Origin: Flavobacterium sp. CG_23.5
GTDB taxonomy: Bacteria; Bacteroidota; Bacteroidia; Flavobacteriales; Flavobacteriaceae
NCBI RefSeq assembly: GCF_017875765.1
Contig: NZ_JAGGNA010000001.1
Coordinates: forward strand, 767,001 to 831,000
Direction of reading: 5' to 3'
DNA: 64,000 nucleotides
The notes below the pieces were generated by a model. That model saw nothing but the letters and a program-made list of their open reading frames with translations, had not been told where the DNA came from and made no database searches. The translations under genes were made by a program, and so were the position numbers. This document shows, in pieces, positions 25,481 to 34,689 of this stretch (positions within the stretch are counted from its first letter, which is position 1; the number at the start of each line of letters is the position of its first letter).

Positions 25481-25907
25481 ATTTAATAATTATGTCTTTT
25501 TTGGAGTTTATTCTCACTACGCAAAAAGGATTTGTAAAGACTTGAGTAACCATTCCTCCAGGTTTAGGAATAGTTTCTTTGACAGTAATAATTATATTTT
25601 TATCGGTTTCAACAACATCTTCAATTCCTATTTTATATCCTGCAGTATTTTTTTCTCCCATATTTAAAATTACAAAATTAGAAGTTTGAATATCATTTGC
25701 GCTGATTTTATTTTTTAAATTTTCATCGCTTTGTAGCATTTTAATCTCGTTTGGTTCCGAAAGAATCTCAAAAAAATGAATACTCGCACCACCATCATTT
25801 TGTTGAGTTAAGACTTCATATAACGGTCTTTTTGCTGCGCTTTTCGTAGAAGAAGCACCACATGAATATAATAATATAGAAAGCGACAGTATAGCTATTT
25901 TTTTCAT
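25479..25907 (-). CDS. PrcB-C-like lipoprotein
   Basis: This 142-aa lipoprotein has the signal MKKIAILSLSILLYSC (lipobox Cys16). The second half (about residues 78-142) has the pattern of the PrcB C-terminal domain: FVILNMGEKNTAGYKIGIED, then VKETIPKPGGMVTQVFTNPF and VVRI. In Treponema, PrcB is an accessory lipoprotein of the dentilisin protease complex; no protease partner is encoded here, so only the fold is inferred. It ends inside a terminator and starts 42 nt downstream of the bshA stop, so co-transcription with bshA is possible. Confidence 0.65.
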   Translation of the reverse strand: MKKIAILSLSILLYSCGASSTKSAAKRPLYEVLTQQNDGGASIHFFEILSEPNEIKMLQSDENLKNKISANDIQTSNFVILNMGEKNTAGYKIGIEDVVETDKNIIITVKETIPKPGGMVTQVFTNPFCVVRINSKKDIIIK

Positions 25908-25949
25908 TTTTTTTTTAATTAACGATAAGAACTTAGTAAAGATGAGGAG

Positions 25950-27083
25950 TTATACATATTGATTTATTGCTTTTTTATATAAATCTTCGTACAATGGTAA
26001 AATGTTTTTGATGTCAAATCTTTTAGCAACTGACAATGCATTTTTTTTAAATTTTCTTAAAGTTGCATCATCTTTTAATATTTTTAATGCGTTCTCAGCC
26101 ATTTCATCTGTATTACCCACATCACTCAAATAACCTGAAATTCCATCAAAATTAACTTCTGGTAATCCTCCCGAATTACTCGAAATCACGGGAACACTCC
26201 ACGCCATGGCTTCTAAAGCCGCAAGACCAAAACTTTCCGTTTCCGATGGTAACAAGAACAAATCAGTATAACTTAATATTTTATCAATTTCATTACTGTT
26301 CCCAAAAAAGATTACTCTGTCAGAAATACCTAATTCTTGGCACAAGTATTCTGCTTTTTCTTTTTCCGGCCCATCCCCTACCATCATAAGTTTAGCAGGA
26401 ATTTCTTTTTGAATATTATAAAATATTTTAATAATATCTGGAATTCGTTTCACTTTTCTAAAATTACTGATATGTGTAATGATACGTTCGCTTTCCTTAG
26501 CCATTACAGATCGATGACATTTGGTATTAGGATCATTAGTGTTTTTATCTAATTCAATGAAGTTAGGAATGACTTGTATTTCATTCTTAATATTAAATAA
26601 TTTAAGGGTATCGTCTTTCAAACTTTGGGAAACCGAAGTCACAAAATCAGATTTGTTGATGCTGAAAGTTACTGCGGGTTTATAAAATGGGTGATTTCCA
26701 ACCAAAGTAATATCTGTCCCGTGAAGTGTGGTCACCATTGGGATATTAATACCTTCATCTTTTAGCATTTGTTTTGCCATATAACCTGCATAAGCATGAG
26801 GAATGGCATAATGAACGTGAAGCAATTCGATTTTATACAATTTTACCATATCTACTAATTTGCTCGATAAAGCTAATTCATAGGGCTGGTAATGAAACAA
26901 CGGATATTCAGGTACATTAACTTCATGGTAGTGCACATTTTGATTTAAAAGTGCCAAACGAACTGGTTGACTATAGGTTATAAAATGAATTTCATGACCA
27001 CGTCGTGCTAATTCAAGACCTAATTCTGTGGCGACAACTCCACTTCCTCCAAAGGTAGGATAACAAACTATTGCAATTTTCAT
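25950..27083 (-). CDS. bshA: N-acetyl-alpha-D-glucosaminyl L-malate synthase BshA
   Basis: This 377-aa GT4-family retaining glycosyltransferase transfers GlcNAc from UDP-GlcNAc to L-malate, the first step of bacillithiol synthesis. The N-terminal MKIAIVCYPTFGGSGVVATE is characteristic of BshA. The HVHYAIPHAYAGYMAKQ and TLHGTDITLVGNHPF blocks line the acceptor site. LPSETESFGLAALEAMAWSV (about residues 278-297) is the GT4 sugar-nucleotide E-x7-E region. The length matches the family. Its presence implies that bacillithiol is the cell's low-molecular-weight thiol. bshB and bshC are not in the window. Confidence 0.94.
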   Translation of the reverse strand: MKIAIVCYPTFGGSGVVATELGLELARRGHEIHFITYSQPVRLALLNQNVHYHEVNVPEYPLFHYQPYELALSSKLVDMVKLYKIELLHVHYAIPHAYAGYMAKQMLKDEGINIPMVTTLHGTDITLVGNHPFYKPAVTFSINKSDFVTSVSQSLKDDTLKLFNIKNEIQVIPNFIELDKNTNDPNTKCHRSVMAKESERIITHISNFRKVKRIPDIIKIFYNIQKEIPAKLMMVGDGPEKEKAEYLCQELGISDRVIFFGNSNEIDKILSYTDLFLLPSETESFGLAALEAMAWSVPVISSNSGGLPEVNFDGISGYLSDVGNTDEMAENALKILKDDATLRKFKKNALSVAKRFDIKNILPLYEDLYKKAINQYV

Positions 27084-27159
27084 GTATTTATTTTAAAGAA
27101 ACGAAATTAATAAAAATAGAGTGGATTTTTAGAGAATTTTAAGTTAAAAACGCTTTTAC

Positions 27160-29190
27160 TTAAAATTTCATTCGTTGAATTCTTACAGCATTCAAAATCG
27201 CCAATAAAGCGACGCCAACATCTGCAAAAACAGCTTCCCACATTGTCGCATATCCTCCTGCTCCCATAATTAGAACAACAAGTTTGACCACGAATGCCAG
27301 CCCGATATTTTGCCAAACAATTTGTTTGGTTCGCTTTCCAATTAATATTGCCTTAAAAACTTTGGTCGGCTGGTCATTTTGAATTACTACGTCCGCAATA
27401 TCAATCGCCGCATCACTGCCTAATCCGCCCATTGCTATTCCTACATCGGCAAGTGCAATCACTGGTGCGTCATTTACACCATCACCAACAAAAGCAATTT
27501 TGCCATATTGCTTTTTTAAAACTTCTACTTTTTCTACTTTATTTTCTGGTAATAAATCGCCAAAAGCCTGATCTATATTTAATCCCGCGGCAACTACTGC
27601 AACGACTTCTCGCTTATCACCTGATAACATAACCGTTTTAATATTCAATTGGTGCAAACTTTGAATTGCTTCACTTGAATCAACTTTAAGTTCATCGGCA
27701 ATTATAAAGTAACCCGCATATTTATGATTGATTGCTGCAACTATTATTGTAAATGGAATCTTTTCAATTTCAGCATCAAACGCAATATTATATTTCTTCA
27801 TTAATTTAATGCTTCCAACCAAAATTTCTTTTCCATCTACAATTCCTTCTAATCCATGACCAGCTATTTCCTTCACATTGGTAACACTAATCCCATTTCC
27901 TGTTCCATTTGCATATTCAATAACAGCAGAACCCACTGGATGTGAAGATTTAGCTTCTATGGCGGACGTATATTTAATTAAATCAGATTCAGAAATGCCA
28001 ACTGCAACTACTTTTTTAACCTTAAAAACTCCTTTCGTTAAAGTTCCTGTTTTATCAAAAACTACCATTTTAACTTCTGCTAATACATCCAGAAATACAG
28101 AACCTTTAATTAAAATTCCATTTCTGCTTGCTGCGCCAATTCCACCAAAATAGCCCAAAGGAATGGAGATTACTAATGCACAAGGACACGAAATAACCAA
28201 GAAAATTAAAGATCGATACAACCAATCTTTAAAAATATAATTATCAACAAACAATATTGGGAGCAAACAAATCCCAATCGCTAAGTAAACAACAATTGGC
28301 GTGTATATTTTAGCAAATTTCCGAATAAATAATTCAGTTGGAGCTTTTTTAGCTGTAGCTTCTTGAACCATCTCGAGAATTTTCGATAATTTACTATCGG
28401 AATAAGCAGTGGTTACTTCAACTAAAACAACTGAATTGAGATTAATCATTCCCGCAAGAACGCTATCATTTTTTTGTTTGGTATCTGGTTTACTTTCACC
28501 TGTTAATGCTGCGGTATTAAAAGAACCATGCTCTGACAAAAGCTTTCCATCTAATGCTAATTTTTCTCCCGGTTTTAATTGAATAATTTCCCCAATGCTA
28601 ATTTCAGAAGCTTTTTTGGAAATGGCATTTCCCTCCTCAATTACTGTTGCAGTATCTGGTCTTTGGTCTAATAAAGTTTTAATGTTAGATTTTGCTTTTT
28701 GTACTGCCAATGTTTGAAAAATTTCACCAATAGCATAAAATAACATCACGGCAACCCCTTCAGCATATTGACCAATAGCAAATGCGCCAATTGTAGCGAT
28801 GCACATTAGAAAAAATTCTGAAAAGACTCCTCCTTTTCGAATACTTTCAACCGCTTCTTTCAATACTGGAAAACCCACAGGAATATAGGCTATAACATAC
28901 CAGACAATTCGGCTCCAACCAGTAAACCAAGTTTGAGGATAATAATTATCAAATGCGATTGCGATACCCAATAAGATAAAACTTAGGAAAGCCGGAAAAA
29001 ATAGTTGAAATGTCGTTTGGCCGCCTCCCGAATGGTCGTGATTGTGGTCGTGACCCTCATCATTTGAGTGTCCATGCTGATCATGAGTTGAACAACATCC
29101 AGTTTGTTCATTAGTTTTTTTATGTATTTTTTGTTCTAATGTGCAACAAAGCTGTTTACCGTTTGCATCATATTGGTGTTGATGAAGCAT
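27160..29190 (-). CDS. Zn/Cd/Pb-exporting P1B-type ATPase
   Basis: This 676-aa heavy-metal efflux ATPase has no HMA domain. Instead the first ~60 residues are Cys/His-rich (QLCCTLEQKIH, GCCSTHDQHGHSNDEGHDHN). Eight helices are predicted. Signatures are ALTGESKP (actuator domain), SCPCALVISIP (metal-site CPC), FDKTGTLTKG (phosphorylated Asp), SSHPVGSA (ATP-binding HP) and GDGVNDAP. The last helices have the P1B-2 pattern of a Lys and an Asp-Val-Gly (VKLVVLIMG and FADVGVALLA), which indicates Zn(II), Cd(II) or Pb(II). It is the last gene of a PAP2-MFS-ATPase operon, 7 nt after the MFS gene. Regulation is unknown; no metal regulator is adjacent. Confidence 0.92.
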   Translation of the reverse strand: MLHQHQYDANGKQLCCTLEQKIHKKTNEQTGCCSTHDQHGHSNDEGHDHNHDHSGGGQTTFQLFFPAFLSFILLGIAIAFDNYYPQTWFTGWSRIVWYVIAYIPVGFPVLKEAVESIRKGGVFSEFFLMCIATIGAFAIGQYAEGVAVMLFYAIGEIFQTLAVQKAKSNIKTLLDQRPDTATVIEEGNAISKKASEISIGEIIQLKPGEKLALDGKLLSEHGSFNTAALTGESKPDTKQKNDSVLAGMINLNSVVLVEVTTAYSDSKLSKILEMVQEATAKKAPTELFIRKFAKIYTPIVVYLAIGICLLPILFVDNYIFKDWLYRSLIFLVISCPCALVISIPLGYFGGIGAASRNGILIKGSVFLDVLAEVKMVVFDKTGTLTKGVFKVKKVVAVGISESDLIKYTSAIEAKSSHPVGSAVIEYANGTGNGISVTNVKEIAGHGLEGIVDGKEILVGSIKLMKKYNIAFDAEIEKIPFTIIVAAINHKYAGYFIIADELKVDSSEAIQSLHQLNIKTVMLSGDKREVVAVVAAGLNIDQAFGDLLPENKVEKVEVLKKQYGKIAFVGDGVNDAPVIALADVGIAMGGLGSDAAIDIADVVIQNDQPTKVFKAILIGKRTKQIVWQNIGLAFVVKLVVLIMGAGGYATMWEAVFADVGVALLAILNAVRIQRMKF

Positions 29191-29197
29191 TTTGAAT

Positions 29198-30373
29198 TTA
29201 TTTATAATTAATGAAAAAAGAAAAGTAAATAATAATTAGAACGGTAGTTATACCTGTAATTAAAAATGTAGCATTGGCTCCAAATTGATACCAAAGAAGT
29301 CCAGCCAAAGAACTTGCTAAAAGAGTGCAAATACTTTGAAATCCAGAATACGTTCCTATAGCGGTGGCAGTGTCTTTTTTATCAGAAACATTACTAATCC
29401 AAGCTTTTGAAACCCCTTCAGTTGCCGCGGCATAAACTCCGTAAATCAAAAATAGTCCAGCAATAACATACATACTTTTACTGAAAGCCATTCCAAAATA
29501 GACGATTGCAAATAAAGCAAGCCCGAAAATAAACATTTTCTTTAAACCGATTTTATCCGCCAAAATACCTAATGGAAAAGCACTAAGCGCGTAAACCAAA
29601 TTGTAAAAAATATAAACTCCTATCACGGAAGTATCAGTAAGCCCTGCTTGTTTCGCTTTTAACAGCAAAAAAATATCGGAGCTATTAAATAATGCAAATG
29701 CTAACAATCCTAGTACTATTTTTCTATATTTTGCTGGACTAGTTTTCCAATAATGGAGAAAAGAGAAAAAAGAAGTTGCTTTGTTCTCAATTCTTTTAGT
29801 CCTAATTTTGTCTTTCAGAAAAAACGAGGCAAATACGGCCAACAATCCTGGAATGAAAGCTACATAAAAAAGAGTTTTATATTGCTGTGGGTAATAATAA
29901 AGATAAATCAACGCAATCAAAGGCCCTAAAACGGCACCAAAAGTATCCATTGAGCGATGAAATCCAAAGATTTTCCCTTTGGTTTCAGATGTTGCCTCAT
30001 CGGACAAAATAGCGTCTCTCGCACCTGTTCGCAATCCTTTCCCAAAGCGATCAATTGATCTTGCAAAGAAAATCCAAACTGGAAAAATAAATACTGCCAT
30101 CATCGGCTTAGAAATGGCACTTAAAGTATAACCCAGTTGAACAAAAGGAACGCGTTTTCCGGAATTATCAGATAATTTTCCAAAATAGCCTTTGCTTAAG
30201 CCTGCCAAAGCCTCAGCAAAACCCTCTAAAACTCCAATTAAAACAATCGAGAAACCAATTGTTTTTAGATAAATTGGCATTATTGGATAAAGCATCTCAC
30301 TTGCCGTATCAGTAAATAAACTTACTAATGATACGATCCAGACCGTTCTTGAGATGTAATTTAATATTTTCAC
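29198..30373 (-). CDS. MFS transporter
   Basis: This 391-aa protein has 12 predicted helices of the major facilitator superfamily. The start is placed at the GTG at 30373, one base past the PAP2 stop; an in-frame TTG at 30397 would overlap PAP2 by 23 bp. The loop between helices 2 and 3 reads GYFGKLSDNSGKRVPFVQLG, an MFS motif-A form, and FGKGLRTGARDAILSD follows helix 4. TDTASEMLYPIMPIYL in helix 1 is typical of a group of putative drug or metal-linked efflux MFS proteins. Because it sits between PAP2 and the metal ATPase, a role in metal or envelope homeostasis is possible but unproven. Confidence 0.85.
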   Translation of the reverse strand: MKILNYISRTVWIVSLVSLFTDTASEMLYPIMPIYLKTIGFSIVLIGVLEGFAEALAGLSKGYFGKLSDNSGKRVPFVQLGYTLSAISKPMMAVFIFPVWIFFARSIDRFGKGLRTGARDAILSDEATSETKGKIFGFHRSMDTFGAVLGPLIALIYLYYYPQQYKTLFYVAFIPGLLAVFASFFLKDKIRTKRIENKATSFFSFLHYWKTSPAKYRKIVLGLLAFALFNSSDIFLLLKAKQAGLTDTSVIGVYIFYNLVYALSAFPLGILADKIGLKKMFIFGLALFAIVYFGMAFSKSMYVIAGLFLIYGVYAAATEGVSKAWISNVSDKKDTATAIGTYSGFQSICTLLASSLAGLLWYQFGANATFLITGITTVLIIIYFSFFINYK

Positions 30374-30374
30374 T

Positions 30375-31013
30375 TTATAGTCCTTTAATAATGACAATCT
30401 TTGTGGCTTTTTTTCGCTTATTGATCCATTTATTCATTTCATTACCAAGATAGGCCGAACCAATCCCTATAAGCGCACCGGCTAACACATCACTCGGATA
30501 ATGAACCCCTAAATGCATTCGTGAATATCCCACCGTACCAGCCCATAAAAATGATGGTGCAATAACATACCATTTGGGATAAGCAAGACTAAGCGAAGTT
30601 GCAGTTGCAAATGCAGAAGAAGTGTGCCCAGAAGGAAAAGAAAGTGGTCCTGCTGAAGTTTGTTGTTCAATTTCAGGATAAGTTACAAATGGTCTGTCGC
30701 GCTTAATAGCGTTTTTTAGTGCTATAGTAATGAAAGCAGAAGCTATAAATGTTTCGCCAATCAATAGCCCTTTTTTTTTAATCAAAGAATCTTTTTTTAT
30801 TAGTCCTACAGCATAAATGAAAATAGGAGTAGCATTGCTGATAATTATCGCGCTATTCGTTAATGTTTTAAAAGTGGGATCCAAATCTTTATTTCTATTA
30901 ATATTGATATCCCTTAAAACAGAAATATCAAGATTTTGTGCATTAATAACGGTTAGGAAAAAAAGTAATATTATTGAATAAAAATATTTTAAAAAGCCTT
31001 TCTTATTTTCCAT
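30375..31013 (-). CDS. PAP2-family phosphatase (first of two)
   Basis: This 212-aa membrane-associated acid phosphatase of the PAP2 superfamily starts at the ATG at 31013, which gives the signal-like MENKKGFLKYFYSIILLFFL. The three phosphatase motifs are KNAIKRDRPF, FPSGHTSSAF (catalytic His) and SRMHLGVHYPSDVLAG. Such enzymes dephosphorylate undecaprenyl diphosphate, phosphatidate or lipid A. It heads an operon with the MFS and metal ATPase genes, behind a good -7 box. Confidence 0.88.
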   Translation of the reverse strand: MENKKGFLKYFYSIILLFFLTVINAQNLDISVLRDININRNKDLDPTFKTLTNSAIIISNATPIFIYAVGLIKKDSLIKKKGLLIGETFIASAFITIALKNAIKRDRPFVTYPEIEQQTSAGPLSFPSGHTSSAFATATSLSLAYPKWYVIAPSFLWAGTVGYSRMHLGVHYPSDVLAGALIGIGSAYLGNEMNKWINKRKKATKIVIIKGL

Positions 31014-31031
31014 TATCTCCAATTTTAAAAT

Positions 31032-31039
31032 CAAATATA
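31032..31039 (-). promoter_or_regulatory. -7 promoter element of the PAP2-MFS-ATPase operon
   Basis: The minus strand reads TATATTTG, matching TAnnTTTG, 18 nt upstream of the PAP2 ATG. Confidence 0.6.
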
Positions 31040-31163
31040 CTATAATTCAATGTGAAATTTTTCAATATACTCATTTCCTACTAAAAAATTAGAAATAAGA
31101 ACTACCAACAAAATCCCTATGAAATTTAAAGTTATCTTTTATGTTTTGTAAATTTATTTTAAA

Positions 31164-34160
31164 TTACCTCACAATCGCATCGTAAATTATTTCCTGAATA
31201 TCCTCTCGAATATTTTGTTTGGATAATTTATTTTCAGTAGCCATTGGAAAAGTTCTATTGGATAGAAAAATATATACTATTTCTGTTTCAGGATCAGCCC
31301 AAGCCATAGTTCCAGTAAAACCAGTATGTCCAAAACTAGTCATTGAAGCACAACCGCAAGTTGGCCCGCTACTTCCTAATTGAGGTTTATCGAAACCAAC
31401 GCCTCTCCTATTTCCTTGAGCACAAAAATAGCAGGTATTAAAATCACTAAATGTTTTTTCAGAAAAATATTGGTGGTTGCCATAATTTCCTTTTTGTAAA
31501 TACAATTGCATTATTTTGGCAACGTCCATTGCATTCGAAAAAATACCTGCATGACCGGAAACACCGCCTTCTAAAGCTGCCGACAAATCATTGACATAAC
31601 CCTGCAAAATTTGACGACGGAAATAAGTATCTATTTCGCTTGGAGGAATTCTGTTTTTATCAAACTTCCTTAACGGATTAAAGGTCGAATTATTCATTCC
31701 AAGAGAATGATAAAAATTATCTTGAATTAAATCATCTAATTTCTTTCCTGTCGTATTTTCTAAATAATCTTTCAAAATCATAAAAGTTAGATCACTGTAT
31801 TTGTATTCCACTTTTGGCGAAAGCTTACTTTTTATAATCATTTTCATAATGGAATCATGGAAATCATTCCTGATAAAAAGACTATCCCCTAGTTGTTGCG
31901 AAAACGCTGCATCTGATGATTTTCTAAAATATTTTTCGGACGGAGAACCTGATTTACCCATGGTTTCTTTATAAAACGAAATCCCTGCAACTAGTCCTGC
32001 GTAATGAGATAATAATTCTTTAAAACGAATATCTTGCTTATTGGTGTTTTTAAATATAGGAGACATCGTTCCTAATGTTGTTTCCATATTTATTTTTTGC
32101 TGATCGTATTGTTGCATTACATTGGGTAAAGTAGCAAGAATTTTAGTCAATGACGCAACATCATAAATATCTGAATTAACGACCTTTATCTCATTAGCGT
32201 AGGTGTGATATCCAAATGATTTCTGGTAAATTACTTTTCCTTTTCTTGCTACCAGAACCTGAATTCCTGGAGTCATTTTAGCATTGATTGCTTTTTGGGC
32301 CAAAATATCGATTTTGGATAATATTTCAGGATTCATTCCCACGTTTTCAGGTGCAGTAAATCCAAGTCGGTTTAATTTTTCTGTTGTCAAACCATCATTC
32401 ACTTTGAAACTTGTATGGATTGAAACTGGTAATTTACCTTTGGCCTCAATAGCCCCAAAAATCAATTCAGCAGAAACTTCCTGTGCAATATCGCTATTTT
32501 GATACGAAACAATTAATCCTTCAATTTCATCGAAGTTAGTAATTGGTAATAACGAATATGGTTTTGCAAAAACATCTAAAATGACATTGTTGTTTTTAGC
32601 CAAATAATTTAACTTTATTAAATCTTCGGACTTAAAATCATTGTTTTTAAAAGCAATATCCGATTTATGAAAACCTATAATTACGGTTGTAAATGGTTTT
32701 AATTTCACTTGCAGACTGTCTAAATTATCATCTGCAATAACAGTAACCTCGGCATATTTTTTCAAGGTTGAAATAAAGGAATCGTTAACATCATCCCCTA
32801 TTTTCACGTAGGCAATTCTCTGATTTTCTAAATTTTTTATCGGTAAAACAGAATTCTTATTTTTTAATACTGTAAGCGCATTTTCATATAATTCGTACTG
32901 TAAAGCATTATTTTTAGACGAATTTAAATCTTTATATAAATTTAATGTCTCAATTGGCTTATAAGAATTCAAATCCGCTTTGTATTTGAATTTTAAAATT
33001 TTCTTTACAGATATAGCCAATCTTTCAGCTGAAAATAAATTAGTGGAGTAGGCCAATTTGAATTTTTCAATTGCTTCAGGAACATTTTCAGGAAATAATA
33101 ATACATCGTTTCCGGCCATAAAAGCTTCAAAATTAATTTCGCTAGGCATCATCGAGTTACTAACGCCTTTCATATTCAAAGCATCGGTAAAAATAAGTCC
33201 CTTGAAACCTAATTCTTTTTGAAGAATATTGGTTACAACATTATATGAAATTGAAGATGGATAATTTGGTTTTACCTCAAGACTGGGAACATTTAAATGT
33301 GCGACCATAACAGAAGAAAGTCCCTCATGAAACATTTTTTTGTAAGGATAGAACTCAACTCCTTCGAGCCTTTCTTTAGAAAAATTGATTGTTGGCAATC
33401 CTTTATGGGAATCACTTTCTGTGTCACCATGTCCTGGAAAATGCTTTCCGGTCGAAAATATTCCTTGACTTTGAAAGCCTTTCATTAAAGCAATCGCTCT
33501 TTCAGTAACCTTATATTTATCTTCGCCAAAAGAACGAAAACCAATGATAGGATTTCGAGGGTTTGTATTAATATCAAGAACTGGCGCAAAGTTAAATTGA
33601 ATCCCTAATCGTTTGCTTTGTTCTCCCATTTGAACTCCAACTTTCTGGATCAGCTTCATATCTTGGATCGCTCCAAGTGTCATATTCCACGGATAACGAT
33701 AGGTCGAATCTAGGCGCATCCCCAAACCCCACTCCGCATCATTACCAATAAATAAGGGAAGTTTTGACTTGGATTGAAAGCGATTAACTAGATTAGCTTG
33801 ACGCACTGGACCGCCTTGAAAGAAAATTAATCCTCCAATTTTGTTTTCCTTAATTAGCTTATCTATAGCATTGAAATGTACAGTATCTTTATTCGAATAG
33901 GCCGCAACCATAAATAATTGTCCAATTCGTTCGTCTAATGTCATTCCGTTATAAACACTATCCACCCATTTATTTCCTTTTGGGGATAATTCAAAAAGGG
34001 TTGGCGTATTGTTTAAATTATCCTTAGCAGAATTATCTGTAATTGCCGGACTGTTTTTTAGGATTATTTTTGACTTATTAGTTTTTGACGCCACACAACT
34101 TGAAGCGACAAAGTAAAATATGACATAAAAAAAAATAATTCTGATGCCTATTTTTTTCAT
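31164..34160 (-). CDS. GH3 NagZ-like glycosidase fused to a class C beta-lactamase-like domain
   Basis: This 998-aa envelope lipoprotein (lipobox Cys22 in FVASSC) has two enzyme modules. Residues about 60-400 form a GH3 beta-N-acetylglucosaminidase of the NagZ type: KHFPGHGDTESDSHKG holds the NagZ loop with its Asp-His dyad, and LIFTDALNMKG (about 320-330) carries the nucleophile Asp. After a GH3 C-terminal-like linker (about 430-590) comes a serine beta-lactamase-related module (about 610-998) with SLTK (SxxK, about 668), YSD at the second-motif position and HTG near the end. The pair would act on peptidoglycan fragments (amino sugar and peptide). The fusion is known in Bacteroidota. It is the last gene of an envelope operon, 12 nt after the preceding stop. 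Confidence 0.92.
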   Translation of the reverse strand: MKKIGIRIIFFYVIFYFVASSCVASKTNKSKIILKNSPAITDNSAKDNLNNTPTLFELSPKGNKWVDSVYNGMTLDERIGQLFMVAAYSNKDTVHFNAIDKLIKENKIGGLIFFQGGPVRQANLVNRFQSKSKLPLFIGNDAEWGLGMRLDSTYRYPWNMTLGAIQDMKLIQKVGVQMGEQSKRLGIQFNFAPVLDINTNPRNPIIGFRSFGEDKYKVTERAIALMKGFQSQGIFSTGKHFPGHGDTESDSHKGLPTINFSKERLEGVEFYPYKKMFHEGLSSVMVAHLNVPSLEVKPNYPSSISYNVVTNILQKELGFKGLIFTDALNMKGVSNSMMPSEINFEAFMAGNDVLLFPENVPEAIEKFKLAYSTNLFSAERLAISVKKILKFKYKADLNSYKPIETLNLYKDLNSSKNNALQYELYENALTVLKNKNSVLPIKNLENQRIAYVKIGDDVNDSFISTLKKYAEVTVIADDNLDSLQVKLKPFTTVIIGFHKSDIAFKNNDFKSEDLIKLNYLAKNNNVILDVFAKPYSLLPITNFDEIEGLIVSYQNSDIAQEVSAELIFGAIEAKGKLPVSIHTSFKVNDGLTTEKLNRLGFTAPENVGMNPEILSKIDILAQKAINAKMTPGIQVLVARKGKVIYQKSFGYHTYANEIKVVNSDIYDVASLTKILATLPNVMQQYDQQKINMETTLGTMSPIFKNTNKQDIRFKELLSHYAGLVAGISFYKETMGKSGSPSEKYFRKSSDAAFSQQLGDSLFIRNDFHDSIMKMIIKSKLSPKVEYKYSDLTFMILKDYLENTTGKKLDDLIQDNFYHSLGMNNSTFNPLRKFDKNRIPPSEIDTYFRRQILQGYVNDLSAALEGGVSGHAGIFSNAMDVAKIMQLYLQKGNYGNHQYFSEKTFSDFNTCYFCAQGNRRGVGFDKPQLGSSGPTCGCASMTSFGHTGFTGTMAWADPETEIVYIFLSNRTFPMATENKLSKQNIREDIQEIIYDAIVR

Positions 34161-34172
34161 TTAACTATTTGT

Positions 34173-34655
34173 TTAAAAAAAGCGACTGTGCCAGCTATCA
34201 ATAGCAGGAACTTCCCAAGATTCATTATATTCTTCGATATTATTTACCAAATTATTAAAAACAATAGTGTTTTCAGTAACGGCTTTATCTTTAACCATTT
34301 TTTTAAAATCAATCAAAGGTTTATGTGCAATATGTTCTCCTAATTTGAAAGTTACATTCATTTTATCCAATAAATCGACATTGTATTTTTTTTCTAAACT
34401 TTGGATAAATTCAACAGATGAATCTATTGAACAGCCTGTTGCGGCTTGAACATCTTGGTCAACAGCTATTATAATAAATCTATTATATTTTAATTGATAA
34501 GACGATACTAAACTTGTGCCGTGCGCAGCCCAACTTTCAAGAAAGGATTGCAAGGCAGTCTCTATTTCAGAAAATTCCGTATCCGAAAATTTTCTGTTTG
34601 ATTGATAAATCCAGATTTTAGATTCTTCAGGTAAATTTTCAAAAGGAACGTACAT
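34173..34655 (-). CDS. Conserved Bacteroidota protein of unknown function
   Basis: This 160-aa soluble protein starts at the ATG at 34655 (MYVPFENLPEESKIWIYQSN); the extra upstream codons overlap the PAP2 gene and look non-coding. The central part (FLESWAAHGTSLVSSYQL, then FIIIAVDQDVQAATGCSIDS) and the tail SWEVPAIDSWHSRFF are recognisable from many Flavobacteria. There it is often labelled an ABC transporter ATPase, but no Walker A or B motif is present and that label looks wrong. It is encoded between PAP2 and the NagZ-like gene, 12 nt before the latter. Confidence 0.75.
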   Translation of the reverse strand: MYVPFENLPEESKIWIYQSNRKFSDTEFSEIETALQSFLESWAAHGTSLVSSYQLKYNRFIIIAVDQDVQAATGCSIDSSVEFIQSLEKKYNVDLLDKMNVTFKLGEHIAHKPLIDFKKMVKDKAVTENTIVFNNLVNNIEEYNESWEVPAIDSWHSRFF

Positions 34656-34689
34656 AATTTTATTTTTATAATTAAATCTATTATTTTGA

